Below, one piece after another: positions 43,849 to 53,600 of a DNA stretch of 64,000 nucleotides. The stretch is from Ornithinimicrobium cryptoxanthini. GTDB lineage: Bacteria > Actinomycetota > Actinomycetes > Actinomycetales > Dermatophilaceae. The position numbers and the translations under genes are program-made. Every line of letters begins with the position of its first letter. The stretch's first letter is position 1. The stretch covers positions 3,707,309 to 3,771,308 of the forward strand of contig NZ_CP099490.1 in assembly GCF_023923205.1 (NCBI RefSeq), read 5' to 3'. The notes below the pieces were generated by a model that did no database searches, was not told where the DNA came from, and saw only the letters and a list, made by a program, of their open reading frames with translations.

Positions 43849-44812
43849 CCAGCAGCAGCTTGCCCGTCGTCCCGCCAGAGGCCAGGTCGGTCTGCGCCTG
43901 GGCCGCGTCGGCGAGCGGATAGCGCCCACCGATCCGCACGTCCAGCCTCCCGGCGGCCACCTGTCCGAGGACGTCGGCGGCGCGCTGCAGGAGCTCCTCC
44001 CGCTCCGCCGCGTAGTGCGCCAGGGAGGGGCGGGTGAGGAAGAGCGAACCCTTGGCGTTGAGCACCTGCGGGTCGATCGGCGGCACCGGCCCGCTGGCCC
44101 CGCCGAAGAGCACCATCGTCCCGCGGGGGCGCAGCACCTCCAGGCCGGCGTCGAAGGTGGCCTTGCCGACCCCGTCATACACGACGTCGACACCGGCTCC
44201 GTCGGTGAGCCGCTCCACCTCGGTCACCAGGTCCACGTCGCGATAGAAGACGATCTCGGCGGCGCCGGCAGAGCGCGCGAGCTCGGCCTTCTCGGGCGTC
44301 GAGGTCGTGCCGATGACGCGCACCCCCTTGGCGGCCAGCATCTGGCAGAGCAGCAGCCCCACACCGCCAGCCGCTGCGTGCACGAGCGCCGTCTGGCCGG
44401 CCTGCGCGGGGAAGGTGGACTCGACCAGGTAGTGCGCGGTCATCCCCTGCAACAGCACCGCCGCGGCCAGCTCACCACTGACGCCGTCGGGGACCGGCAC
44501 CACCTTGTCGGCAGCGAGGACGACCTGCTCGGCATAGCCGGCGCCGCTGACCATGGCCCAGGCCACCAGGTCACCCACGGCGACGTCGGCCACCCCCGGA
44601 CCAATCGCGCTGACCGTGCCAGCGCCCTCGGATCCCGCCACGAACGGGGTCTGCATCGGATAGGTGCCGGAGCGCTGATAGATGTCGATGTAGTTGACCC
44701 CTGCAGCCTGCACGTCGACCCGCACCTGGCCGTCACCCGGCTCGGGCACCTCCCGGTCCTCGACCCTGAGCACCTCGGGGCCGCCCTGCTCGCTGACTAC
44801 CACCGCACGCAT
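43841..44812 (-). CDS. Zinc-independent quinone oxidoreductase (MDR superfamily)
   Basis: 323-residue NADPH-dependent medium-chain reductase similar to quinone oxidoreductase (Qor). AGVNYIDIYQRSGTYPMQTPFVAGSEGAG and the Rossmann motif HAAAGGVGLLLCQM are typical; zinc ligands of alcohol dehydrogenases are absent. The ATG at 44812 has GGAGG five bases upstream, better than the in-frame ATG at 44824. 51 bp separate it from the MaoC gene upstream, so it may be the last gene of the minus-strand group pcnA-ydeI-maoC-qor. Natural substrate unknown. Confidence 0.88.
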   Translation of the reverse strand: MRAVVVSEQGGPEVLRVEDREVPEPGDGQVRVDVQAAGVNYIDIYQRSGTYPMQTPFVAGSEGAGTVSAIGPGVADVAVGDLVAWAMVSGAGYAEQVVLAADKVVPVPDGVSGELAAAVLLQGMTAHYLVESTFPAQAGQTALVHAAAGGVGLLLCQMLAAKGVRVIGTTSTPEKAELARSAGAAEIVFYRDVDLVTEVERLTDGAGVDVVYDGVGKATFDAGLEVLRPRGTMVLFGGASGPVPPIDPQVLNAKGSLFLTRPSLAHYAAEREELLQRAADVLGQVAAGRLDVRIGGRYPLADAAQAQTDLASGGTTGKLLLVI

Positions 44813-44863
44813 CGCTGCCTCCATCTATGGGGTTGGCCCCAGTATGCCGAGCCGCCCTGCGCG

Positions 44864-45370
44864 TCAGCCTCGCGGGCGGACCGCCACCAGGTTCAGCACC
44901 TGCTGGGTCAGCACGGGCTGGTCGTCCTGATTGAGCAGCTCGGTCGCAGTCACCAGCAGACCGCGATCCGGCTTGGACCTCGACAGGCGCGCCTCCACCG
45001 TCTCGGTGCGCAGCCGCAGGGCGTCGCCGGGGCGCACCGGTCGGGGCCAGCGCACCTCGTCGACCCCCGGCGAGGCCAGCGAGCCGCACCGGGTGAGGTA
45101 GTGGTCGGCATAGAGGCGCATGAAGATGCCGATGGTCTGGATCCCGCTGGCGATCAGCCCCGAGAAGGGTCCGGTCCGCGCCCACTGCGGATCCGTGTGG
45201 ATCGACTGGGGGTCGTAGCGGTGCGCGAACTCGACGATCTCGCGCTCGGACAACGTGATGGTGCCGTATTCGCGCACGTCTCCCACCGTGTAGTCCTCGA
45301 ACCAGCGGTCGGTCCCGGGGACCGCGAAGTCCGCACGCAGGGCACGGGTGTCACTCCAGGAGTCGGTCAT
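44864..45370 (-). CDS. MaoC-like (hot-dog fold) dehydratase
   Basis: 168-residue hot-dog fold protein of the MaoC family. The hydratase signature FAHRYDPQSIHTDPQWA provides the catalytic Asp and His, and GLIASGIQTIGIFMRL the following helix. Such proteins hydrate enoyl-CoA thioesters or related substrates; the exact substrate is unknown. The ATG at 45370 (MTDSW) is preferred because AGGA lies at good distance; an ATG at 45379 is also possible. Five bp separate it from the YdeI-like gene. Confidence 0.85.
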   Translation of the reverse strand: MTDSWSDTRALRADFAVPGTDRWFEDYTVGDVREYGTITLSEREIVEFAHRYDPQSIHTDPQWARTGPFSGLIASGIQTIGIFMRLYADHYLTRCGSLASPGVDEVRWPRPVRPGDALRLRTETVEARLSRSKPDRGLLVTATELLNQDDQPVLTQQVLNLVAVRPRG

Positions 45371-45375
45371 GACGA

Positions 45376-46035
45376 TCATCCTGCCTGGGCCGCGGCCAGT
45401 GCTGCGCGCTCGACCCATGTCGGGGTCGTGCCATAGCGCTGGCTTCGGATCAGCCGTCCCGCGGCCGAGTCCTCCACCAGCTGACCCATCCGACGGTCTC
45501 GGGTGGCGGACTGCTTCGCGCTCAGCACCCAGTTGGTGGCCACCTTGCGATAGGACGGTGTCGCCTCGTCCCAGAACGCGCTGGCCGCAGCAGAGGTAGC
45601 CAGCTGCGCGGCATACTCCTCCGGCAGGTCACGGTCAGCGTTCTCATAGGCATAGACGCCAGACCGGTCCTCCCTCCGCGCCTCGAACGCGGCCAGTCCC
45701 GACGGTTGCATCCGGCCCTGCGCGGTCAGCCGCTCGACGTGCGCGATGTTGACCGCACTCCAGTTGCCGCCGAGGCGGCGCGGGGTCCACCGCTGCCGGC
45801 GGGAGTCCTCGTCGATGCGCTGGGAGACCGAGTCAATCCAGCCCCAGCACAGCGCGACCGGCACCGCGTCGGCCCAGGTCAGCCCGCCATCGGGGACCTG
45901 CTTCTTGTGCAGCCCCATCCACAGTTCGGACTCGGTGTCGTGGTGGGCCGCCAGCCAGGCGTCGAACTCCTCGGCGGACTGAAAGAACCGGGCCGGTCGC
46001 TCGGGGGTGCCGCCCATCCGTCCAGGTGTGCTCAC
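45376..46035 (-). CDS. YdeI/OmpD-associated family protein
   Basis: 219 residues. The N-terminal part matches the YdeI (bacteriocin-protection) family: RFFQSAEEFDAWLAAHHDTE, LTWADAVPVALCWGWIDSVS and RRQRWTPRRLGGNWSAVN. The C-terminal part has FWDEATPSYRKVATNWVLSA and SAKQSATRDRRMGQLVEDSA. The start is a GTG at 46035 overlapping the pcnA stop (GTGA), with AGGAAAG upstream inside pcnA, so it is translationally coupled. The biochemical role is not established. Confidence 0.85.
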   Translation of the reverse strand: MSTPGRMGGTPERPARFFQSAEEFDAWLAAHHDTESELWMGLHKKQVPDGGLTWADAVPVALCWGWIDSVSQRIDEDSRRQRWTPRRLGGNWSAVNIAHVERLTAQGRMQPSGLAAFEARREDRSGVYAYENADRDLPEEYAAQLATSAAASAFWDEATPSYRKVATNWVLSAKQSATRDRRMGQLVEDSAAGRLIRSQRYGTTPTWVERAALAAAQAG

Positions 46036-47528
46036 AACTGTCTTTCCTGCTCTGTCCCGGAGGAGCCGGCCTCCGGTTGCTCGGCCCACCACCGCCGCAG
46101 CTCCTCCGCGGCGGCCTCCTGCCCGATCGGCCCCTGGTCCAGGCGGATGCCCAGCAGGTGCTTGTAGGCCCGGCCGAGCACCGGACCGGGGCTGATCCCC
46201 AGCACCTCGGCGATCTCGTTGCCGTTGAGCTCTGGTCGGACCGCCGACAGCTCCTCCTGCGAACGCAGTCGGGCGATCCGCGCCTCGAGGTCGTCATAGG
46301 TCCGGGCGAGCCGTTCGGCCTTGCGCCGGTTGCGGGTGGTCGAGTCCGACCGGGTGAGCCGGTGCAGGTGGCCCAGCAAAGGACCGGCGTCGGTGACATA
46401 GCGGCGCACCGCCGAGTCGGTCCACTCGCCACCGCCATAGCCGTGGAAGCGCAGGTGCAGCTCGATGAGCCGGGTCACCGCCTTGATGGTCTCCTTGTCA
46501 TAGCGCAGCGCCCGCAACCGGCTCCGCGCCAGCTTGGCGCCGACGATCTCGTGGTGGTGGAAGCTGACGCCCCCGCCCTTCTCGAACCGGCGCGTCGCGG
46601 GCTTGCCGATGTCGTGCAGGAGGGCGACCAGACGCAGCACCAGGTCGGGGCCGACCACGGCGTCCACCCCCTCGGTGCCGGGCTCGTCCTCCAGCGCGAT
46701 CGCCTGCTCCAGCACCGTCAGCGAGTGCTGATAGACGTCCTTGTGCCGGTGGTGCTCGTCGATCTCCAGCTGCAGGGCCGGCAGCTCGGGCAGCACGACG
46801 TCGGCCAGGCCGGTGTCGACCATCAGCTCGAGCCCGGCCCGGGGGTCGGCGCCCAGCAGCAGGCGGCTCAGCTCGTCCCGGACCCGTTCGGCGGAGACGA
46901 TCGACAGGCGCCCGGCCATGTCTGTCATCGCGCCGCGCACGTCGTCGTCGACGGTCAGCCCGAGCTGGGCCGTGAACCGGGCCGCCCGCATCATCCGCAG
47001 CGGGTCGTCGGAGAAGGAGACCTCGGCCGTATGAGGAGTGGTCAGGACACCCTGCGCCAGGTCACCCAGTCCGTGGTGCGGGTCGGCGAAGACCAGCTCG
47101 GGCAGCCGCAGTGCCATCGCGTTGACCGTGAAGTCCCGCCGGACCAGGTCGTCCTCGAGGTTGTCCCCGAAGGCCACGACGGGCTTGCGCGAGTCCGGGT
47201 CGTAGGCGTCGGCCCGATAGGTGGTGACCTCCACCGTCGTCCCCTGCCGGCGCGCACCGATCGTGCCGAACTCCCGCCCGATGTCCCAGGTCTGCTCGGC
47301 CCACCCCGCGAGGGCCGCCTCGATCTGCTCGGGCGTCGCGGAGGTGGTGAAGTCCAGGTCGGGCGACGTGCGGCCCAGGAAGGCGTCCCGCACCGGTCCG
47401 CCCACCAGCGCGAGCTCGTGCCCGGCGTCCTGGAACCTCGCTCCGAGGTCTGTCAGCAGGTCGAGCACGGGCGTCAGGTGACGCAGCGCGCGGGCCAGCA
47501 GCTCGGGCTCGGTCAATGAGGGGGACAC
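46032..47528 (-). CDS. pcnA: CCA tRNA nucleotidyltransferase
   Basis: About 498 residues. Adds or repairs the 3' CCA end of tRNA. The nucleotidyltransferase head contains LVGGPVRDAFLGR and the DxD in SPDLDFTT; DLVRRDFTVNAMAL and SFSDDPLRMMRAARF follow. A C-terminal HD domain (LRLVALLHDIGKPATRR) is present as in actinobacterial enzymes. The start is uncertain between a GTG at 47528 and a TTG at 47537; the frame further upstream has no homology. It diverges from the mutT gene, and a TAACGAT stretch near 47572-47578 could be its -10. Confidence 0.93.
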   Translation of the reverse strand: MSPSLTEPELLARALRHLTPVLDLLTDLGARFQDAGHELALVGGPVRDAFLGRTSPDLDFTTSATPEQIEAALAGWAEQTWDIGREFGTIGARRQGTTVEVTTYRADAYDPDSRKPVVAFGDNLEDDLVRRDFTVNAMALRLPELVFADPHHGLGDLAQGVLTTPHTAEVSFSDDPLRMMRAARFTAQLGLTVDDDVRGAMTDMAGRLSIVSAERVRDELSRLLLGADPRAGLELMVDTGLADVVLPELPALQLEIDEHHRHKDVYQHSLTVLEQAIALEDEPGTEGVDAVVGPDLVLRLVALLHDIGKPATRRFEKGGGVSFHHHEIVGAKLARSRLRALRYDKETIKAVTRLIELHLRFHGYGGGEWTDSAVRRYVTDAGPLLGHLHRLTRSDSTTRNRRKAERLARTYDDLEARIARLRSQEELSAVRPELNGNEIAEVLGISPGPVLGRAYKHLLGIRLDQGPIGQEAAAEELRRWWAEQPEAGSSGTEQERQL

Positions 47529-47591
47529 GAGGGTCAAGCGTACGGCCCGAGCGCCCGTGCAACCCGGTCCCAGATCGTTAGAGTGAGTCAG

Positions 47592-48074
47592 ATGAGCACC
47601 GCCCCGACTCCCCGCAGATGGCAGCCACACCTGCCGTCCGTGCTGGAGACGTCTGCCGGCGGCGTCGTGATCGACGTCCACGAGGGTGCCGCGCGGATCG
47701 CGATCATCGCGCGGCGCAACCGCGCCGGGAGGGTGGAGTGGTGTCTGCCCAAGGGGCACATGGAGCCCGGTGAGACGTGGGAGCAGACCGCGGAGCGCGA
47801 GGTCGCTGAGGAGACGGGGATCGTGGGCCGTGCCCTGCTGGCGCTGGGGACGGTGGACTACTGGTTCTCCACCTCGCAGCACCGGATCCACAAGCGGGTG
47901 CACCACTACCTCCTGGAGGCGACCGGGGGCGAGCTGTCGGTGGAGGGGGACCCCGATCAGGAGGCCTTCGACGCCATCTGGTGTCCACTCGACGAGGCGC
48001 ACCGCGTGCTCACCTTCCCCAACGAGCGCCGCATCGCACGCGTCGCCTGGGACCGCCTGGCCGGGACGGCGTGA
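47592..48074 (+). CDS. Nudix hydrolase, MutT4-like
   Basis: 160-residue Nudix hydrolase. The Nudix box GHMEPGETWEQTAEREVAEETGI is complete (split here as GHMEPGETWEQ and TAEREVAEETG), preceded by ETSAGGVVIDVHEG and RVEWCLPK and followed by VDYWFSTSQHRIHKRVHHYL, which matches the MutT4 type found at this place in mycobacteria (Rv3908). The substrate is likely a nucleoside di- or triphosphate or capped derivative. The ATG at 47592 is used; a GTG at 47583 is in frame. Its stop overlaps the start of the DUF6049 gene. Confidence 0.9.
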   Translation: MSTAPTPRRWQPHLPSVLETSAGGVVIDVHEGAARIAIIARRNRAGRVEWCLPKGHMEPGETWEQTAEREVAEETGIVGRALLALGTVDYWFSTSQHRIHKRVHHYLLEATGGELSVEGDPDQEAFDAIWCPLDEAHRVLTFPNERRIARVAWDRLAGTA

Positions 48075-50656
48075 CGGCCCGTCGCGGCTCGCGCAGCGAT
48101 CTCGCGGTGGCCCCGCCCGCTGCGTCGCCACCGGGACCGCTCCTGACCTTCACCCGCACCGCCCTGGTGCTGCCGTATGCCGTCCTGCTGGCGGCACTGC
48201 TGCTGGCGGTCACCGTCGTGGCACCCCCTGGGTGGCTGGCCAGCCGGGCGGCTGCCGCCGAGGACCCCGTGGTGCTGGTGCAGCTGGACGACGTGGACCC
48301 GTTGATCGCCGGCCCCGGGGTCGAGGTGCGGTTGACCGGCAGCATCACGAATGCCGGTCCCGCACCGGTGGCGGTGGACAGCATCAGGGTCAGCACCGCC
48401 TATCGCGGCCTGGACACCCGCGGGGAGGTCCAGCGCTGGGCGAGCGAGGGCCTCGACCCGACGCCGATCCTGCTGGGCGAGGACGGCATCGGCGCCACGG
48501 TCATGCCTGGCTCACGCGTGCGGTTCTTTGTCGACATCCCCCCCGCCGCACTCGACCCGGGCTTCCAGTTCGCCACCTTGCCCGTGCGCATCGACGTCAT
48601 CGCCCAGGCGGGCGCGGGTGGGGAAGAACCACCGCCACTGCCCGGCGGTGAGCTGCGCACCTTCCTGCCCTGGCAGGCTGCCGAGGCCGACCAGTTCAAC
48701 CCCGTCGACATCGCCTGGGTGGCGCCGTTGACCCTGCCTGCCGGCGAGGACCTGGTGGACCCCGACGAATCGACCCGGGACGCTGCCTGGGACCCGGTCA
48801 TCGGGCCGGCCTCTCGCACCGCGGCCCTGCTGGACGGACTGGCCGACACCAGTGCGACCTTCATGATCGACCCGGCGCTGCTCAACCCGCTCAACCCGGT
48901 CGCCTCGCTGACCGAGGTGGTGGTGCTGCCCGGTGCGGACGGCCCCGAGTCAGAGCCGACGCCGCAGGCACCGGAGACGCCGCCAGCAGCCACAGCCGAA
49001 CCCGCTCCGACGGGTCAGGAGTCCTCCCGCGGCAGCGATGACAGCGGTGGCGGTGCTACCGGTGGCGATGGCAGTGACGGGACGACCGGTGATGATGCCG
49101 TGGGCACTGCGGACTCCTCAGCCGGAGCTGACAGCGGGCCGATCGCGCCAGACGAGGCAGAGACCACCTCGGTCAGCCCCGAGGACCCGCTCGAGACGCC
49201 GGAGCCGGTGATCCCGCCCACGCCGGTGACGATGCTGCAGTCTGTCCAGGAGCTCCGGCAGAGGATCGCTGAGCTTCCGCAGGACCGGGTGTGGTGGCTG
49301 CCCGTCGGCGACACCGACACCGGCGCGCTGCTGGAGCTCGATGCAGCGCCGGAGAGCATCGCCGCCCTGGTCGCCCGTCCCCCGGCGCAGCCGCTGCCCA
49401 CGCCCGGACGCACCGACATGGCGTGGCCGCTGGGCCCGGGCTTTGACAATGCCGACGTGCAGACACTGCGCGCGGTCTGGGCCCAGGCAGGCGGAGCCAC
49501 CGGAGCAGACCGGGCCACCGGAGCAGACGCGGCCGACGCCCGCCTGCATGGCCTCATCCTCCCGTCCGCGGCGCTGGCCGACAGCCCCCTGACCGAGCGG
49601 GCCGTCCGCCAGCACGCCTCCGGCTCACTGCTCATCGGCTATGACGAGCGGCTCAGCGGCCTCGCCGCCGCAGGCGGGCCGGAGGGCGACGGGCGCACGG
49701 TGCAACGCTTCCTGGCCGAGACCATGGCGATCTATCAGGAGCAGCCGGCCATGGACCGCAGCACGGTCGTGGCGATCCCCCGCTCGGTGGCTCCCACGGC
49801 TGCGACGCTGCAGGCACTGACCGAGGCGGTCGACTCGGCGCCGTGGCTGACCGACACCAGCGTGGAGGACCTCATGGCCAGCGCAGACGGGGACGACCCG
49901 GTCGCGGTGCGGCCCGTCGAGGCGCAGGACCCGGCGACGGGGGTCGGGACAGCCGCGACGACGGGCGACCTCACGGCATACTCCCTCCCCGGTGCGAGTC
50001 CGTTGACCTCGGAGCGCATCACCAGGGTGGAGGACGTGCGGAGCGACGTGGTGGCGGCCACCGAGGTCGTGCCCGGCACCGAGGAGGCCAGGGAGACCTG
50101 GCTGCGAGCGCTCGACCAGCAGTACTCCGCACGCTGGCGACAAGGGGGCGAGCAGTGGGCCGAGCCGGTGGAGACCGCAGCCGGGCTGGCCACCGAGGTC
50201 CTGACCGGCGTGCGGATCAACCCCACCACGATCAACTTCCTGGCCGACGAGGGAGTCATCCGCATCACGGTCGTCAACGAGCTGCCCCTGCCGGTCGAGG
50301 GGCTGCGGATGACCGTCTCCCCCGGCAACGCCCGGCTGCGGATCCTGGCCCAGCCCGAGCCCATCACCATCGGGCCCGAGTCACGGGCGACGGTGCAGTT
50401 CCGCGCCCGGGCCGTCGCTGCCGGGCAGGTGCCCCTCAACACCTCCCTGAGCACCCCCAACGGGACGCCGGTCGGGGAGATGGAGAAGACGCAGGTGCGG
50501 GTGCAGCCCACCGGCGTGTGGATCTACTGGCTGCTCGGCGGCGTCGCGGGTGTCATCCTTGTCCTCGGCCTGGTGCGCGCCCTGCGCCCGTCCCGAGGCC
50601 CCAAGAGCACCCCACACAGCAAAGAGACCCCCGGGTCCGACCTGGAGACGACGTGA
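48071..50656 (+). CDS. DUF6049 family exported/membrane protein
   Basis: 861 residues, similar in position and layout to M. tuberculosis Rv3909. An N-terminal signal anchor (YAVLLAALLLAVTVVAPPGW), a large extracytoplasmic part starting with AEDPVVLVQLDDVDPLI and ending with a beta-rich domain (GVIRITVVNELPLPVEGLRM), and a C-terminal transmembrane helix (WIYWLLGGVAGVILVLGLV) are seen. A Ser/Gly/Asp/Thr-rich disordered insert occupies about residues 290-375. The GTG start overlaps mutT and the stop overlaps murJ, so the three are coupled. The function is unknown; adjacency to murJ suggests a role in envelope assembly. Confidence 0.85.
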   Translation: MTARRGSRSDLAVAPPAASPPGPLLTFTRTALVLPYAVLLAALLLAVTVVAPPGWLASRAAAAEDPVVLVQLDDVDPLIAGPGVEVRLTGSITNAGPAPVAVDSIRVSTAYRGLDTRGEVQRWASEGLDPTPILLGEDGIGATVMPGSRVRFFVDIPPAALDPGFQFATLPVRIDVIAQAGAGGEEPPPLPGGELRTFLPWQAAEADQFNPVDIAWVAPLTLPAGEDLVDPDESTRDAAWDPVIGPASRTAALLDGLADTSATFMIDPALLNPLNPVASLTEVVVLPGADGPESEPTPQAPETPPAATAEPAPTGQESSRGSDDSGGGATGGDGSDGTTGDDAVGTADSSAGADSGPIAPDEAETTSVSPEDPLETPEPVIPPTPVTMLQSVQELRQRIAELPQDRVWWLPVGDTDTGALLELDAAPESIAALVARPPAQPLPTPGRTDMAWPLGPGFDNADVQTLRAVWAQAGGATGADRATGADAADARLHGLILPSAALADSPLTERAVRQHASGSLLIGYDERLSGLAAAGGPEGDGRTVQRFLAETMAIYQEQPAMDRSTVVAIPRSVAPTAATLQALTEAVDSAPWLTDTSVEDLMASADGDDPVAVRPVEAQDPATGVGTAATTGDLTAYSLPGASPLTSERITRVEDVRSDVVAATEVVPGTEEARETWLRALDQQYSARWRQGGEQWAEPVETAAGLATEVLTGVRINPTTINFLADEGVIRITVVNELPLPVEGLRMTVSPGNARLRILAQPEPITIGPESRATVQFRARAVAAGQVPLNTSLSTPNGTPVGEMEKTQVRVQPTGVWIYWLLGGVAGVILVLGLVRALRPSRGPKSTPHSKETPGSDLETT

Positions 50657-53600
50657 GCGAGCACCCTGCGGCGACCACCGCCAACAGCGGGCACTCCTCG
50701 GCGTCGCTCGCGCGATCCAGCGCCCTGATGGCGTCGGGGACGTTTGTCTCCCGCCTCCTCGGCATGGTGCGCGTGCTGCTCCTCGCCGGAGCGGTCGGCG
50801 TGCTCAACTCTCCCGCCGGCAACGCGTGGCAGACCGCCAACACGCTGCCCAACACGATCTACATCCTGCTGGCTGGTGGCGTGCTCAACGTGGTGCTCGT
50901 GCCGGCGCTGACGCGCGCCATGGCGATGAGCCCCGAGAAGGGGCGCGACTTCACCGACCGGCTGATCACCCTGGCCCTCGTGGGTCTGCTCGTGATCACC
51001 GTGGTCTTCACCGTCGGCGCGGGCGTGCTCACCAAGCTCTATGCCCTGTCGTGGTCGGGTGAGCAGCTCGCCCTCGCGGTGACCTTCGCCTATCTGTGCC
51101 TGCCCCAGATCTTCTTCTACGGCATCTACACCCTGCTGGGGCAGATCCTCAACGCCCACGAGAAGTTCGGGTGGTACATGTGGGCCCCCGTCGCCAACAA
51201 CATCGTGGCGATCGCGGGCATCATCGTGTTCACGGTCCTCTATCCGCAGGCCCGCACGATCGGCCCCGGCGCCTGGACCGGCGAGATGATCTGGCTCCTC
51301 GCGGGCACGGCGACCCTCGGTGTCGCGGTGCAGGCCGGGGTGCTGGTGTGGCCCGTGTGGCGCTCTGGCTTCCGCTATCGCCCGCGGTGGGGCTTCCGCG
51401 GGGTCGGGCTCGGGGCCGCCTCCCGGATGGCCCTGTGGATGCTGGCGATCATCGGCATCTCCCAGGCCGGCATGTGGCTGTCGACCAACGTGCTCAACCG
51501 GGCCACCGAGATCGATCCCTCGGTCGGCGGCAAGATCCTCTATGAGAACGCCTTCCTGATCTACATCCTCCCGCACAGCCTGATCGCGACGTCCCTGATC
51601 ACGGCGATGTTCACCCAGATGTCGCGGGCCGCCCACCGGGAGGACCTCGAGGGTCTGGGTGCGCAGTACAGGCACGGCCTGCGCCTCCTCGGTGTGGCGA
51701 TGGTGCCGATCAGTGTCGGCATGCTGCTCCTGGCGCCGGCGATGACCAGCATCCTGTTCTTCAACAACACCCCGGCAGAGACGATGGCGACCGCCTGGGT
51801 GACGATGGCCATGGTGATCGGGCTGGCGCCGTATGCCGTCTATATTCTCTCCGGCCGGATCTTCCACGCGTTCCAGGACGGGTGGACGCCGTTCAAGATG
51901 CAGGTGGCGATCACGACGGTCTCGATCGCCGGCATCCTGGTCGCCGCCTCGCTCCCGCCCGCGCAGACGGCGGTCGGCGTGGGTCTGGCGCAGACCGCCG
52001 GCCAGGGCGTCGCCGCGGTCCTCGGCATCCTCTGGGTGCGCAAGCGCCTCGGTGAGCTGCCGCTCGGTGACGTTGCGCGCAGCTATCAACGGGTGAGCGT
52101 GGCCACCGTCGCCGCGGCGATCCCCACCGTGCTGGTGGTCCTCGGCACCCGGGCGGTCCTGGACGGCACGATGGCGGCGCTGGTCATGCTGCTGGTCGGC
52201 GGACCGCTGTTCTTCCTCGTCTATGGGCTGGTCGCACACCGGTTGGGTGTCACCGAGCTCGCTGACGTGGCCGCCCCCGTGCTGCGCCGCCTCGGTCGCG
52301 GGCGCACGCGCGGCGCCGCCGCGACACCGATGGGACCCGGGGCGGGCCGCGGGGTCGCGGCCGTGGGCGGCGCGGCACCACCGAGGCCGTATGCCGAGGG
52401 GCCGGGGGCCTCTGATGGCCCGGCCGACGCGGCCGCCGACGGATCCGGCGCACCCTCGGACAGATCCGCCGGCCGACCCGCCGACGACAGTCCCGGTGAG
52501 GACGATGACACCGGGTGGCACACGGCATACGACGACCTTCAGCACGCTGAGCAGGCGTCATCAACGTGGACCACCAACGGACCCGGCCTAGGATTGGGCG
52601 AGGTCTCAGGATTTGACGACGACAGGGAGGTGTGGGGTTTGGACATCGAGCCGGGCACGATGCTGGGTCACAGGTATGTCCTGGAGGAGCTGCTGGCGCA
52701 GCGCGGGGGCGTCCTCGAGTACTGGTCCGCACAGGACGCCACCCTCGAACGACTCGTCGCGGTCACCCTGTTGCCCTCCACCGGGGACCAGGCGATCCTG
52801 GCGCACGCCGTCCTCGACGGTGCACGGCGCACCGCGGGCGTCGACGACCCTCGCCTGGTGCGGGTGCTCGACGTCGGCGAGGAGAACGGCCACTGCTGGA
52901 TCGTCGAGGAGGGTCTGCCCGACGCCGAGTCCCTGGCCTCGCTGACCCACACCCACGCGCTGCCCGCCGAGGAGATCCGGCGCATCGTCGGTGAGGCGGC
53001 CATCGGGCTGGAGTCCGCCCGTCGACGAGGCCTGCACCACCTCTATCTCAACCCGCACTCCGTGCTGCGCACCCGGGACGGCAGCGTGAAGGTCTCCGGC
53101 GTCGGGGTCACCGCGGCCATCGAGCAGGCCGACGACATCGGCGCCCGCGAGGCCTCGCTGATCGACACCGCTGACCTGGTCAGCCTGCTCTACACCGGCC
53201 TCACCGCCCGGTGGCCCGGCGATGAGATGGAGGGCCTGCCGTCCGCGCGACGCCTGGCCGACGGGTCCCTGCCCGCGCCGTCGGAGGTCGCCTCCGGCGT
53301 GCCCGGCGACCTGGACGCGCTCTGCCGCTCCATGCTGGGCCTGGACTTCGACCCCTCGTCAGGTCCTCAGACCCCCGGTGAGCTGGCCCAACAGCTCTCC
53401 CCGTGGTCCTCCGACATCGTCACGACGTCCAGCCCGGGCCATTCCTCTGCCGGCGCGAGCGAGGTGGGCGCGAGCTCCACCGGCTCCCCCGACGCGGCGG
53501 ACCCCAGCGCCGCGGGTGCCGCTGGAGCGGACCCCAGCGCCGCGGGTGCTGCTGGAGCGGCGGCCATCGGTGCTGCTGCAGCGGCCGGAGCAGGAGGCGA

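Noticed and set aside
49843-50652. Upstream extension of the murJ frame
   Set aside because: It overlaps the DUF6049 gene in another frame and has the composition of a shadow; the GTG at 50653 is coupled to the DUF6049 stop.
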